Source: JABDBK01 sp964453575 (GTDB taxonomy: Bacteria; Pseudomonadota; Gammaproteobacteria; DSM-16500). From it: a DNA stretch of 12,977 nucleotides. Shown here one piece after another: positions 5,815 to 12,977 of this stretch. The notes under the pieces are model-generated. The model saw only the letters and a program-made list of their open reading frames with translations, had not been told where the DNA came from and did no database searches. The DNA is taken from positions 1 to 12,977 of the forward strand of contig CAYVRW010000069.1 of the NCBI GenBank assembly GCA_964453575.1, read 5' to 3'. A program made the position numbers and the translations under genes. Position 1 is the stretch's first letter. Each line of letters starts with the position of its first letter.

Positions 5815-6639
5815 ATGTTATCTTTGGCTATCCTTTTCAACTATTCAATGTGTGCTTTTATGCTAAAAGATGATATTCATTCGGTTATAAAGTATTCAAA
5901 AGAGTTACATGTCTATTGTGAAGCGTGGAAGAACGCTCTTATGGGAGCGCAATACTGTTTGCCCATTAACGCACTTAATCGGTATCTCTTACCTGATCCT
6001 GATATCTCAGTATTGGATTGGGGATGTGGTGATGGTCATTTTAGCTATTTATTAGGGATCAATAATTACTGGGTGAATGCCTATTCACTTTATGCATTAG
6101 GCCCTATGCAATCGGTGCTTGAAAAGAAGTTTAAACATAAATATGTTTTTGATCAATCCCAATCTGCTCATCCTGTAGAACTTCCATATAATGATGAAAA
6201 ATTTAATGCCGTTTTTTCCGTCGGTGTGCTTGAACATGTGCGCGATTTTGGTGGTGATGAAATAGCATCATTACAAGAAATTAATCGTATTTTAAAACCT
6301 GACGGTTACTGTTTTATTTTTCATTTACCTAATAAATATTCATGGATTGAATTTTTTCATCGTGTTTTAAAACGATTTAACATTGCTAATAAACATGTTC
6401 ATGATATTCTTTACACGACTGATGATATTCATGCTTTAGCAAAGAAGACAAACTTTTCAGTGATTGAAATATTTCGTTATAATTTATTCCCTAGAAACAT
6501 TTTTAAATTATTCCCAAATAAGTTGGGCAATAATAAATTAGTGGTTTCTTTAATTTCTATTATTGAACGTGTTTGTTCATGTGTATTTAATTATTTTTCA
6601 CAAAATTATTGCGTTGTGTTGCAAAAACAAAAGGAGTAA
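5815..6639 (+). CDS. Class I SAM-dependent methyltransferase (Methyltransf_11 type)
   Basis: This 274-residue protein has the Rossmann-like methyltransferase fold. Motif I is VLDWGCGDGHF at 66-76. The motif at the strand-4 position is ELPYNDEKFNAVFSVGVLEHV at 122-142, with LEHV typical of Methyltransf_11, followed by EINRILKPDGYCFIFHLPN at 155-173. After motif I, strand 2 reads WVNAYSLYAL, where the acidic residue that usually binds the SAM ribose is replaced by a small or polar one. The C-terminal 100 residues are a variable, hydrophobic-basic region that probably holds the acceptor site; the acceptor is unknown. ATG 5815 has only AGG 4 bases upstream; ATGs at 5848 and 5860 have no site, so the start is moderately uncertain. 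It ends 3 bases from the convergent lysine-rich gene. Confidence 0.8.
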   Translation: MLSLAILFNYSMCAFMLKDDIHSVIKYSKELHVYCEAWKNALMGAQYCLPINALNRYLLPDPDISVLDWGCGDGHFSYLLGINNYWVNAYSLYALGPMQSVLEKKFKHKYVFDQSQSAHPVELPYNDEKFNAVFSVGVLEHVRDFGGDEIASLQEINRILKPDGYCFIFHLPNKYSWIEFFHRVLKRFNIANKHVHDILYTTDDIHALAKKTNFSVIEIFRYNLFPRNIFKLFPNKLGNNKLVVSLISIIERVCSCVFNYFSQNYCVVLQKQKE

Positions 6640-6642
6640 TTA

Positions 6643-7581
6643 TTAGCTTTTTTCACTGGGAGGTTTAGGCTTTGTACTAAAAGGCGTGGGTAAACTTCGC
6701 TGGCTGGTTTCACTCTTCTCCTTAGTATCGCCGGGCGATGTAGCAGAATGATCTTTTTCAAGTGCTGCGGGAGTATTGGGAAAAATCAGGATGTTATCAG
6801 GCATAGGAATAGCAGTATTTGGGGTAGTTCTATATCTGCCATCTTCGGATCCTTGAGTCACAATTTTAACTTGTTGCTCAGAAGTTAATTTTTCAAATTC
6901 TTTACCTTGCGGCGGATCGCTTAAATTAATGAGTAATTTAAAAAACAAGGATAACTCATCTTTAGGTTGTTGTTGCGAATCGATTTTTTTGTCAAGCTTA
7001 AGGAATATATCTTTCATGAATTCTTTTAGTTCTTGTACTAACTTAAGATTTTTTTTATCAAGTTCTAGTTCCTTAAGTAATTTCATATATTCCATTTTTA
7101 GTTTGGATATATTATTTTGTGTTTCTATGGTTGGGTCAACCTTAAGTTTGTTTTGTGGGCAGTGCTTTAAAACAAGCAGCTTAATCATGATTTCATGTGC
7201 TTTGGGATTTTTAATGAGATCTATCCCTTTTTTATGAATCTCATCCATATCTTTTTTTATATCTTGTTTAAGTTTTTTCTGTTCTTCCGGACCCAGATTT
7301 TTAGTGTATAGCTTAATTGTTTTTTCAAATTCCTTTTCAAAGATATTATTAATGATAGTGTCTTTTATATAGAGTTTTACATCATTTGGATGGATAGGAT
7401 GATTGTTCTGTCTAGGATCCATGGCTTGCTTTACATGTTCAGTTACTAATTTTTTTATATGATCAAATTCTTCTTTAGCTTCTTTTGTCAGCGTTTGATG
7501 GTGAGGAAAGTATTCTTTTAGAATCCCTTCAACTTGTTTTTCAATACTCGTATTTTCTGGGCTTGGTGGTCTGTATTGCAT
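6643..7581 (-). CDS. Lysine-rich coiled-coil orphan with disordered Pro/Ser/Thr tail
   Basis: No family is recognised in this 312-residue protein. Residues 1-235 are highly charged (Lys and Glu dominate) and predicted helical, with likely coiled-coil stretches around 95-125 and 155-200 (LKMEYMKLLKELELDKKNL). The last 75 residues are low-complexity, rich in Pro, Ser, Thr and Lys, and end in KPKPPSEKS, so the tail is almost certainly disordered. No signal peptide or membrane segment is present. ATG 7581 has AAGG 5 bases upstream. A flexible C-terminal tail rich in small and polar residues is compatible with a Dot/Icm-type translocation signal, but this is inference. It converges on the methyltransferase with only 3 bases between stops, leaving no room for a separate terminator. 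Confidence 0.7.
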   Translation of the reverse strand: MQYRPPSPENTSIEKQVEGILKEYFPHHQTLTKEAKEEFDHIKKLVTEHVKQAMDPRQNNHPIHPNDVKLYIKDTIINNIFEKEFEKTIKLYTKNLGPEEQKKLKQDIKKDMDEIHKKGIDLIKNPKAHEIMIKLLVLKHCPQNKLKVDPTIETQNNISKLKMEYMKLLKELELDKKNLKLVQELKEFMKDIFLKLDKKIDSQQQPKDELSLFFKLLINLSDPPQGKEFEKLTSEQQVKIVTQGSEDGRYRTTPNTAIPMPDNILIFPNTPAALEKDHSATSPGDTKEKSETSQRSLPTPFSTKPKPPSEKS

Positions 7582-7623
7582 GGAAACCTTCCGAATATAT
7601 AAGTTTTAATTTAGCATAGCATT

Positions 7624-8658
7624 TTACATACGATTTATCATACGTTTTTTAACTTTCTCTGGAATATAAGGATAAAACAATGCTACTAATTTCTTTTCTG
7701 TTCTTGGCCAACGGGTTGCGGCAAATATAATAAGTATTCCTAAGAATATCAAAACAATGGGGAACCCTAGACTGTTAGCGAAGATATTAAATGCAAGATA
7801 AGATAAATAGCCTAAAACACCTAAGGCGCCAAACACCGCAAAGACACGACGATCTAAGAATACGCTTACCATAATCATGAATATATTAATCAAACAATAA
7901 ATAAATTTACTGATTTCGCTGTCCGTATGTTGTAACGATAATCCGCCCCAAAATGTCATAACACCGAAAATATAAAGCCAAAAAGCATAATCACATTGCT
8001 CATCGCTATGTCTAAAATCCATGTAAATGGCAAAGGCTAATACCACTAAACCGAAATACATAGAAAATGCAGCGCGCCATGAATAGTTGTCTAAGTAAAA
8101 CAATAATTGACATAAATCCATGCTTAAATACCAGAGCGTTACGGCGATGGGAAACAATAAAAAGGGGAATCGATAAAAATAAAGCATAATGACGCCAATA
8201 AGTAAGGTAGCAAGTTCCATGGGGACCCAATACCAACTTATCCATATGTTATAGTCAGTATAATGGATGGAAGTTTCAGGCGGCAGCAATCCTAACCAAA
8301 GCTGAATGTTGTAGACGGCAAGCGGCACTACAGCAAGGGTAAAAGTCGCAAGTATGCCTGCAGGAATTTTTAATTTTTTATCGAGAAAATAATGGGTAAA
8401 AGCAAATCCTAAATAAATTAAAAGAGCAGATAAAATAAATAATGGCCAACCTTTTAAAGTGTCCCATGCTTGTGTCACAAAAAGGGTTACGGCTGAAATG
8501 GCAAGAAAGCCGCCAAAATAATACATCACATGGGCGAATTTGAACCCTGGCACATGTTCTTGTTCTTTAGCCCAAAATGACCATAATTCATCAGCTTGTT
8601 TGTTAGAAATAATGCCTGCTTTGACGGCTTTATCTAACCCTTCTTTTGGAATAGCCAT
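7624..8658 (-). CDS. Multi-pass membrane protein, DUF2157-like
   Basis: This 344-residue protein has about ten predicted membrane segments after a 45-residue cytoplasmic head. The head (LDKAVKAGIISNKQADELWSFW) and the first membrane pair, with TQAWD and a following Leu-rich helix, resemble DUF2157 proteins, whose N-terminus reads 'gli..eqa..l' ahead of a helix ending near 'anWd'. I hold this assignment tentatively. The C-terminus is short and basic (EKVKKRMINRM), as expected for a cytoplasmic end. ATG 8658 is chosen over an in-frame ATG 69 bases upstream, because GGAG lies 7 bases before it and the extra 23 residues (MQGHRLKYPLCAILVLLRP...) add an atypical stretch before the family-like MAIPKEGL start. 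Function is unknown. Confidence 0.7.
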   Translation of the reverse strand: MAIPKEGLDKAVKAGIISNKQADELWSFWAKEQEHVPGFKFAHVMYYFGGFLAISAVTLFVTQAWDTLKGWPLFILSALLIYLGFAFTHYFLDKKLKIPAGILATFTLAVVPLAVYNIQLWLGLLPPETSIHYTDYNIWISWYWVPMELATLLIGVIMLYFYRFPFLLFPIAVTLWYLSMDLCQLLFYLDNYSWRAAFSMYFGLVVLAFAIYMDFRHSDEQCDYAFWLYIFGVMTFWGGLSLQHTDSEISKFIYCLINIFMIMVSVFLDRRVFAVFGALGVLGYLSYLAFNIFANSLGFPIVLIFLGILIIFAATRWPRTEKKLVALFYPYIPEKVKKRMINRM

Positions 8659-8686
8659 AAATGCTCTCCATGGTCTTAATAGTACT

Positions 8687-8695
8687 AATATAGCA
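8687..8695 (-). promoter_or_regulatory. Candidate extended -10 promoter for the DUF2157-like gene
   Basis: On the - strand, TGC followed by TATATT (8695-8687) matches the extended -10 pattern TGnTATAAT with one change, about 28 bases before ATG 8658. No good -35 is seen, as is common for extended -10 promoters. Nearby at 8720-8740 a weak imperfect hairpin (CCTGC/GCAGG) lacks a T-run. Confidence 0.35.
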
Positions 8696-8756
8696 CATAA
8701 TGGATATTTTAGGCGGTGACCCTGCACAAAAGATGAGCAGGATTAGGGGTATGGAG

Positions 8757-9296
8757 TTATTTTTTTTCGTTGGGTGCCGTAGGTTTTGTATTAGTTTTGT
8801 TTTGTTGTTCCGGCACTAATTCAACCGGCATAAGACTAGGAAAATGCGTCGATATTTCATTAAATTGAGTAAACATATCTTGCATCATACGTTGCATATT
8901 TTGTTGAAAAACTTGTTGTTTTTCTTGCATTTTTTTAATGTATTCTTTTTGGGTAGCCGTAAGTGGCTTGGGTTCGCCAAACTGCACAATAAAACGTTGC
9001 GGACCATTGCCTTGGGTGATTACCCGTTGTGAAATCGTATAACCCTTTTTACCATCAATCGTTAAATCAGATATTTTGGCCCAACCTACTGATCCATCTT
9101 GTGGATTAGCTACTTTCGTCCATTGCCCATCTTTAGGTGTGAAAATAGGGATGAAACCTTTTTCACTGTCTATGGTACCTATCATCTTTGCGGTTGCATT
9201 GGGTTGGTCATAAAGGTTAATGGTTTTGGCAAAAACCGTAGCTGAACTTAAGGCGGTTAAAAAAATGATTAAACTTGAAAATAATAGTGATCGCAT
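8757..9296 (-). CDS. Exported SH3-domain protein with C-terminal coiled coil
   Basis: This 179-residue protein begins with a classic Sec signal peptide: MRS, then a hydrophobic stretch LLFSSLIIFLTAL, then cleavage after TVFA near residue 23. Residues 26-80 form a bacterial SH3-like domain: INLYDQPNATAKMIGTI, then GQWTKVANPQDGSVGWAKISDL, with the conserved 'W.kV' and 'GWa' positions. Such domains usually bind peptidoglycan peptides or other periplasmic ligands. Residues 113-150 form a Gln/Met-rich helix or coiled coil (KKMQEKQQVFQQNMQRMM), followed by a low-complexity tail ending PNEKK. No lipobox Cys is present, so it is probably a soluble periplasmic protein. ATG 9296 has AGGA 7 bases upstream and a TATAAT about 33 bases upstream. 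Confidence 0.8.
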   Translation of the reverse strand: MRSLLFSSLIIFLTALSSATVFAKTINLYDQPNATAKMIGTIDSEKGFIPIFTPKDGQWTKVANPQDGSVGWAKISDLTIDGKKGYTISQRVITQGNGPQRFIVQFGEPKPLTATQKEYIKKMQEKQQVFQQNMQRMMQDMFTQFNEISTHFPSLMPVELVPEQQNKTNTKPTAPNEKK

Positions 9297-9328
9297 AATA
9301 ATTTCCTCTTTAATGGAACAACTCTAAT

Positions 9329-9334
9329 ATTATA
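9329..9334 (-). promoter_or_regulatory. Probable -10 box for the SH3-domain protein gene
   Basis: A perfect TATAAT on the - strand in the 61-base gap downstream of the acyl-CoA synthetase gene would start transcription near 9322, giving a leader of about 26 bases. The only -35-like hexamer, TTGAAA, is 21 bases away, too far for a standard promoter. Confidence 0.45.
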
Positions 9335-9357
9335 TGATATGTTTGATTTTATCCTTT

Positions 9358-11379
9358 TCAACCCCGAGATTGATACTCATCCCGCAAAACCCTGCGCATA
9401 ATTTTATTCGACGCTGTTTTGGGCAATTCAACTTTAAAAACAACATCATGAATTTTAAATAGAGGATTTAAATGTTGATTGATCCTAGCTTGCATCGTTT
9501 TTTTAGTGTCATTTTTATCAAGTTCTGCTTTAGTTGCAGCATAAATGACTAAATGACTAGGGCCGTGATTACCCGGATTGACTGCAATAGCCGCCGTTTC
9601 AATAATGCCAGCTATGCCAATAATGGCGCGTTCAATCTCTGCAGAACTTATTTTAATACCGCCCAAATTCATGGTGTCATCAGACCGGCCTACGATGCAA
9701 TAATTGCCACTGCTTAAACGTTGAATTTGATCACCATGCCGTCGTAAGGTTTTTCCATCCGGGGTTTTCGGCATATTGGCATAATAAATGGCATGATGAT
9801 CGGTATTAAGTAATGTCGTGGATAATCCTATAGCAGGTGGAATGAGGGCAAGTTCGCCATTATCAGTCAATTGCCCTTTTTCATCTAAAATAACAAAGTC
9901 CATGCCCATCGTAGGAGTAGTAAAGACGGAAGGATAATTTTTTTCTATCATCGTACTGGAAAGATAGGCACCACCAATTTCAGTCCCGCCGCAATACTCA
10001 ATCACGGGTTTATAACCTGCAAGGGACATGAGATATAACATGTCTTCAGGATTGGAGCATTCTGCAGTGGATGCGAATCGTTTGATGGCTGACCAATCCA
10101 ATCCTTGCATGCATTCACTTTGCCGCCAATTTGCCACCAAAGTAGGCACTACACCTAACATAGTGACTTTGGCATCTTGGATAAATTTTCCATAACTTTT
10201 ATCGCGAGGCAGATCATAGTAAAGAGCTAAGGCAGCTTGATTTAAAAAGGTAGAAAAAATCAACCAAGGGCCCATCATCCAACCTAAATTAGTAGGCCAT
10301 GTTAAAATATCATCGGGTTGAACATTTTGATGAAAAAAGGCATCACTTGCTGCTTTAATCGCGGTGGCAGCATTCCAAGGTATGGCTTTAGGTTGTGCTG
10401 TGGTTCCTGATGAAAATAAAATATTAATAGGATCCATAGGATCGCCGCTGTATGCAGGAAATTTATCATTTGCTAATAAAAATGTTTGCCAATCGCAGTC
10501 TTTTTCTCGCAATGCACAAGTCATGATGTCTTTAGCAGGCAGCACAATCGTTTTAGGTGCGTTAGCAGCTATGATTTTTTCATAAAGCGGCAATGCTTTT
10601 TGATCGCGTAAAATCATATCTTGCGTAAAAACACCTTTGGTATTCGTTATAGTTAAGCGTGTTGCAATTTCTTCGACAGAAAAACTATCCGCAATGGAAA
10701 CAACTATTCCTCCCATTTTTATAATGCCAAGATAAATAGCCACCGCTTCAACGGTCATTGGCATGATGATGGCGATAGCATCACCTGGCATAAAACCTTG
10801 CGCTATTAGGCTATTGGCAATTCGATTCGTTAAAGATAACAGTTCTGCATAACTTACTTTTTGCAGACCATGATGAGTTTGCAAAATAATAGCGGTTTTT
10901 TCTGGATTGGCCGTAAAACAACTGTTTACAATATTAAGTTTTGCCCCCGCAAACCACTGAGGTGATTCTACGCCTTTACTAAGATCGCAGATTATTTCAG
11001 GTGGTTTATCAAATGAGATATGCAATAGATCTAACATTTTTCGCAAGAATGGGTCGGGATTTTTAACAGTCCAGGCATGAAAGTCTTTAACATTCTGCAG
11101 ACCTAGTGTTCCCATAAATTGACCGATATTTGTTACATTTACAGGATCGGGGAGATAAGCAGGAGCACTGTCTAATTCTTCCGGCCAATGCGGATAAATC
11201 GTTTTAAAAAGAAAGCGATGCAGAGCAAAAGGATGTGTGGGCTTTAAGATATGTTGTGAAATATGTTGCCAGGCAAGTTCAGGGGCTGGGTTTGCCAATG
11301 CAGCGTTAATGGCATTGACCAAGTCTTTTGCTGTGTCAGGAGAAATACCCTGTTGGATAAGTTGTTCAGTCGTAATCAT
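9358..11379 (-). CDS. AMP-forming acyl-CoA synthetase, AAE17/18-like (acetyl/acetoacetyl-CoA synthetase clade)
   Basis: This 673-residue ANL-family enzyme activates a carboxylic acid with ATP to an acyl-adenylate and passes it to CoA. The N-terminal part includes WFAGAKLNIVNSC at 142-154, like the ACAS_N region of acetyl-CoA synthetase. The P-loop reads SSGTTAQPKA at 323-332, with Ala where the family has Gly (SGTTGxPK). TWPTNLGWMMGPW at about 360-372 is typical of plant-type AAE17/18 proteins. Next come YCGGTEIGG at 462-470, HGD with Asp550, GRSDDTMNLGGIKIS at 564-578, and a C-terminal LPKTASNKIMRR holding the catalytic Lys659. The substrate is probably a short or medium acid, unproven. ATG 11379 is chosen because AAGAAG lies 6 bases upstream; ATG 11406 and TTG 11421 have no site. 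It is divergent from queC. Confidence 0.85.
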   Translation of the reverse strand: MITTEQLIQQGISPDTAKDLVNAINAALANPAPELAWQHISQHILKPTHPFALHRFLFKTIYPHWPEELDSAPAYLPDPVNVTNIGQFMGTLGLQNVKDFHAWTVKNPDPFLRKMLDLLHISFDKPPEIICDLSKGVESPQWFAGAKLNIVNSCFTANPEKTAIILQTHHGLQKVSYAELLSLTNRIANSLIAQGFMPGDAIAIIMPMTVEAVAIYLGIIKMGGIVVSIADSFSVEEIATRLTITNTKGVFTQDMILRDQKALPLYEKIIAANAPKTIVLPAKDIMTCALREKDCDWQTFLLANDKFPAYSGDPMDPINILFSSGTTAQPKAIPWNAATAIKAASDAFFHQNVQPDDILTWPTNLGWMMGPWLIFSTFLNQAALALYYDLPRDKSYGKFIQDAKVTMLGVVPTLVANWRQSECMQGLDWSAIKRFASTAECSNPEDMLYLMSLAGYKPVIEYCGGTEIGGAYLSSTMIEKNYPSVFTTPTMGMDFVILDEKGQLTDNGELALIPPAIGLSTTLLNTDHHAIYYANMPKTPDGKTLRRHGDQIQRLSSGNYCIVGRSDDTMNLGGIKISSAEIERAIIGIAGIIETAAIAVNPGNHGPSHLVIYAATKAELDKNDTKKTMQARINQHLNPLFKIHDVVFKVELPKTASNKIMRRVLRDEYQSRG

Positions 11380-11458
11380 GTCATGCTTCTTATAGTGCAA
11401 ATTCATGCGGCCATGGTACAATAAAACCCATTAAATAAGAAAGTATGAGTGAGTAGGT

Positions 11459-12136
11459 ATGCAAAAAAAAGCGGTTATTTTATTTTCCGGCGGCCTCGAT
11501 TCGACAACCTGTTTGGCTATTGCAAAAGACCAAGGTTTTATCCCTTATACATTAAGCTTTTCTTATGATCAAAAACATAAATTTGAACTTGATGCCGCAG
11601 AACGTATTGCTAAACAATCAGGCTCCATAGAACATAAAGTGATATCCCTGTCACTTGGTCTGCTAGGCGGTTCAGCGCTGACCGATGCAGACATAAAGGT
11701 TCCTGATTATCAAGGTAACAGTGAGATACCGGTTACCTATGTGCCCGCAAGAAATACCATCTTTTTGTCTATCGCACTTGCTTGGGCTGAGGTCTTAGGC
11801 GCTTTTGATATTTTTCTTGGAATTAATGCAGTGGATTATTCAGGCTACCCGGATTGTCGACCCGACTATTTAAAAGCTTTTGAAGCATTATCAAATTTGG
11901 CAACCAAAGCAGGAGTCGAAGGCGGACATTATAAAATTCATGCACCGTTGCTGCATTGGGATAAAAGCCAAATTATTTTGGAAGGCATGCGTCTTGGCGT
12001 TGATTATAGTCAAACTACCTCATGCTATCGATTGGATGCTGAAGGACGGGCTTGCGGACGTTGTGATAGTTGCTTTCATAGAAAAATGGGGTTTGAAAAA
12101 GCGAGGGTTGCGGATCCTACGAGGTATCAATTTTAG
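11459..12136 (+). CDS. queC: 7-cyano-7-deazaguanine synthase QueC
   Basis: This 225-residue enzyme converts 7-carboxy-7-deazaguanine, ammonia and ATP to preQ0, a step in queuosine tRNA modification, in the cytosol. The PP-loop SGGLDS is at 10-15, with YVPARNT at 94-100 and GINAVDYSGYPDCRP at 121-135, both diagnostic. The zinc site is formed by Cys189, Cys199, Cys202 and Cys205 (SCYRLDAEGRACGRCDSC). Length is normal (about 220-230) and all catalytic motifs are intact. No queD, queE or queF lies in the window. ATG 11459 has only a poor site, with TAGG directly before it, but the protein starts exactly where the family does. TACAAT at 11417-11422 is a possible -10 without a clear -35. Confidence 0.95.
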   Translation: MQKKAVILFSGGLDSTTCLAIAKDQGFIPYTLSFSYDQKHKFELDAAERIAKQSGSIEHKVISLSLGLLGGSALTDADIKVPDYQGNSEIPVTYVPARNTIFLSIALAWAEVLGAFDIFLGINAVDYSGYPDCRPDYLKAFEALSNLATKAGVEGGHYKIHAPLLHWDKSQIILEGMRLGVDYSQTTSCYRLDAEGRACGRCDSCFHRKMGFEKARVADPTRYQF

Positions 12137-12172
12137 AATACAATTTTATAAAAAAATAAAAGAGGAGTAAAA

Positions 12173-12977
12173 ATGACAAATTTTTTTGAAGAAGCCTTAG
12201 CAGCAGCGGAAAAAAGTCCTGAAGCTTTTGCGGCAGTGTTTGAAAATAAAGAAGCCAATGCAAATATTAAACAAAATGGTGAACCTCTTATACATGCTAT
12301 TATTCAAAAAATTCCAGATGCAAAGTTGCCTGCCCTTTTAAACATCCTTATTGAACACGGTGCTGATATCAATATCAATATTCAAGACGATCGTTTTTAT
12401 CCTCCGTTGTTTATGGCGGCACAATGCAGACGCTCATCAGCCTTACAATATTTACTTTCTCAAGGCGCAAATTTATTTTTAAATCGTCATCCTGGTGGAT
12501 ATCTACCTCATTATCAAACAGCACTTGGACTAGCATATGAAAATTATATACATTATAAAAAAGATTTAAGAGAGGACAGTACATTAACACAAAATGCTAA
12601 AAAATGTTTAGATGTGCTTGTAGCAGCTGTATCCGATTATTTATATCGTGAAGGCCGCACAAAAAACAATGAGGAACTATTTATCACTAATGCTATTAAT
12701 GATTTATCAGGTAATTTTTTCAGTCGTGGTACTGAATCTTTTATCGATTGGGGTAGCGGTAGCGATGCGGTGAAAAGATTCTTGGAAAAAACTGTTAAGC
12801 CTTCTGTATTGGCACGTATTGGAGCAGAAAAAAGAGCACATGCTTTTCTTATGGGTTCTGCCTTAACTGAAACACAGCGTGAGATGAAGACCATACCTGC
12901 TATTCATGGATTTTTTCAGCATGATGGCAGACATGATCTTACGCGTGAGATATTTTCGTATGTGCATCCGACAAAAA
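12173..12977 (+). CDS. Ankyrin-repeat protein, 3' end cut by window edge
   Basis: An open frame from ATG 12173 runs without a stop to the last base, giving at least 268 residues. It starts MTNFFEEALAAAEKSPEAF, without a signal peptide. Ankyrin-type repeats are visible at about 35-66 (PLIHAIIQ..., then LLNILIEHGADIN) and 76-105 (PPLFMAAQ..., then LQYLLSQGANLFLN), with a diverged third at 115-155 (TALGLAYEN..., then CLDVLVAAV). The visible C-terminal part is charged and helical and ends with DLTREIFSYV, a pattern loosely like the start of an F-box-type helix. It has a strong AGGAG 5 bases before the ATG and lies 36 bases after queC, so it may be co-transcribed. Ankyrin proteins are common effectors in Legionellales; that role here is inference. 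Confidence 0.8.
   Translation, partial: MTNFFEEALAAAEKSPEAFAAVFENKEANANIKQNGEPLIHAIIQKIPDAKLPALLNILIEHGADININIQDDRFYPPLFMAAQCRRSSALQYLLSQGANLFLNRHPGGYLPHYQTALGLAYENYIHYKKDLREDSTLTQNAKKCLDVLVAAVSDYLYREGRTKNNEELFITNAINDLSGNFFSRGTESFIDWGSGSDAVKRFLEKTVKPSVLARIGAEKRAHAFLMGSALTETQREMKTIPAIHGFFQHDGRHDLTREIFSYVHPTK

Noticed and set aside
5784..5875. Small + strand frame of about 29 codons upstream of and overlapping the methyltransferase start
   Set aside because: No ribosome-binding site and no recognisable sequence; likely chance in AT-rich DNA.
8720..8740. Imperfect hairpin CCTGC...GCAGG as a terminator
   Set aside because: Stem is short with a mismatch, loop is long and no T-run follows on either strand.
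11880..12170. Frame of 96 codons inside queC
   Set aside because: Out-of-frame shadow of queC; queC has all family motifs and this frame has none.
12637..12894. - strand frame of 85 codons opposite the ankyrin gene
   Set aside because: Antisense to a frame with recognisable ankyrin repeats and a strong ribosome-binding site; no independent support.

Overview
The window is a gene-dense stretch of AT-rich bacterial chromosome. Protein families point to a gammaproteobacterium: queC, a GCS2-family carboxylate-amine ligase, a YafJ/EgtC-type class II amidotransferase, a DUF6580 membrane protein and an AAE17/18-like acyl-CoA synthetase. The mix of low GC, an ankyrin-repeat protein and several orphan lysine-rich or coiled-coil proteins resembles Legionellales (Legionella, Coxiella, Berkiella, Aquicella-like). 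That placement is inference; no rRNA, tRNA or marker gene is present to settle it. No CRISPR array, insertion sequence, transposase or phage structural gene was seen, and no stretch longer than about 180 bases lacks a gene.

Layout, left to right. Positions 1-72 hold an intergenic palindromic (REP/MITE-like) element with three alternating copies of one 8-base arm. It is followed by a DUF6580 membrane protein on the + strand (119-733), whose 3' end overlaps tail-to-tail with a two-pass coiled-coil membrane protein on the - strand (683-1363). Next comes a - strand block read from 4669 down to 1415: a 52-aa basic protein that is easily missed (4511-4669), a GCS2 carboxylate-amine ligase (3341-4471), a tandem cyclic-nucleotide-binding-fold protein (2343-3341) and a class II glutamine amidotransferase (1415-2338). 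The last three are tightly coupled by a TAGTG stop/start overlap and by a 4-base gap in which the ribosome-binding site covers the previous stop codon. The gene at 683-1363 appears to have its own promoter.

The centre holds an orphan helical protein (4797-5636, -), a divergent SAM-dependent methyltransferase (5815-6639, +) and a convergent lysine-rich orphan with a disordered tail (6643-7581, -). The right half holds a multi-pass membrane protein (7624-8658, -), an exported SH3-domain protein (8757-9296, -), an acyl-CoA synthetase (9358-11379, -), divergent queC (11459-12136, +), and an ankyrin-repeat protein (from 12173, +) that runs off the window.

The most interesting unit is the ligase / cyclic-nucleotide-fold / amidotransferase block. 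A gamma-glutamyl-type ligase paired with an EgtC/YafJ-type amidohydrolase recalls the egtA/egtC pair of ergothioneine synthesis, but no egtB or egtD is visible here. A cNMP-fold protein coupled between the two enzymes suggests a small, possibly signal-responsive, amide-forming and amide-cleaving module. This is a hypothesis. Several predicted starts were moved from the longest reading frame on ribosome-binding-site grounds; the entries say where.
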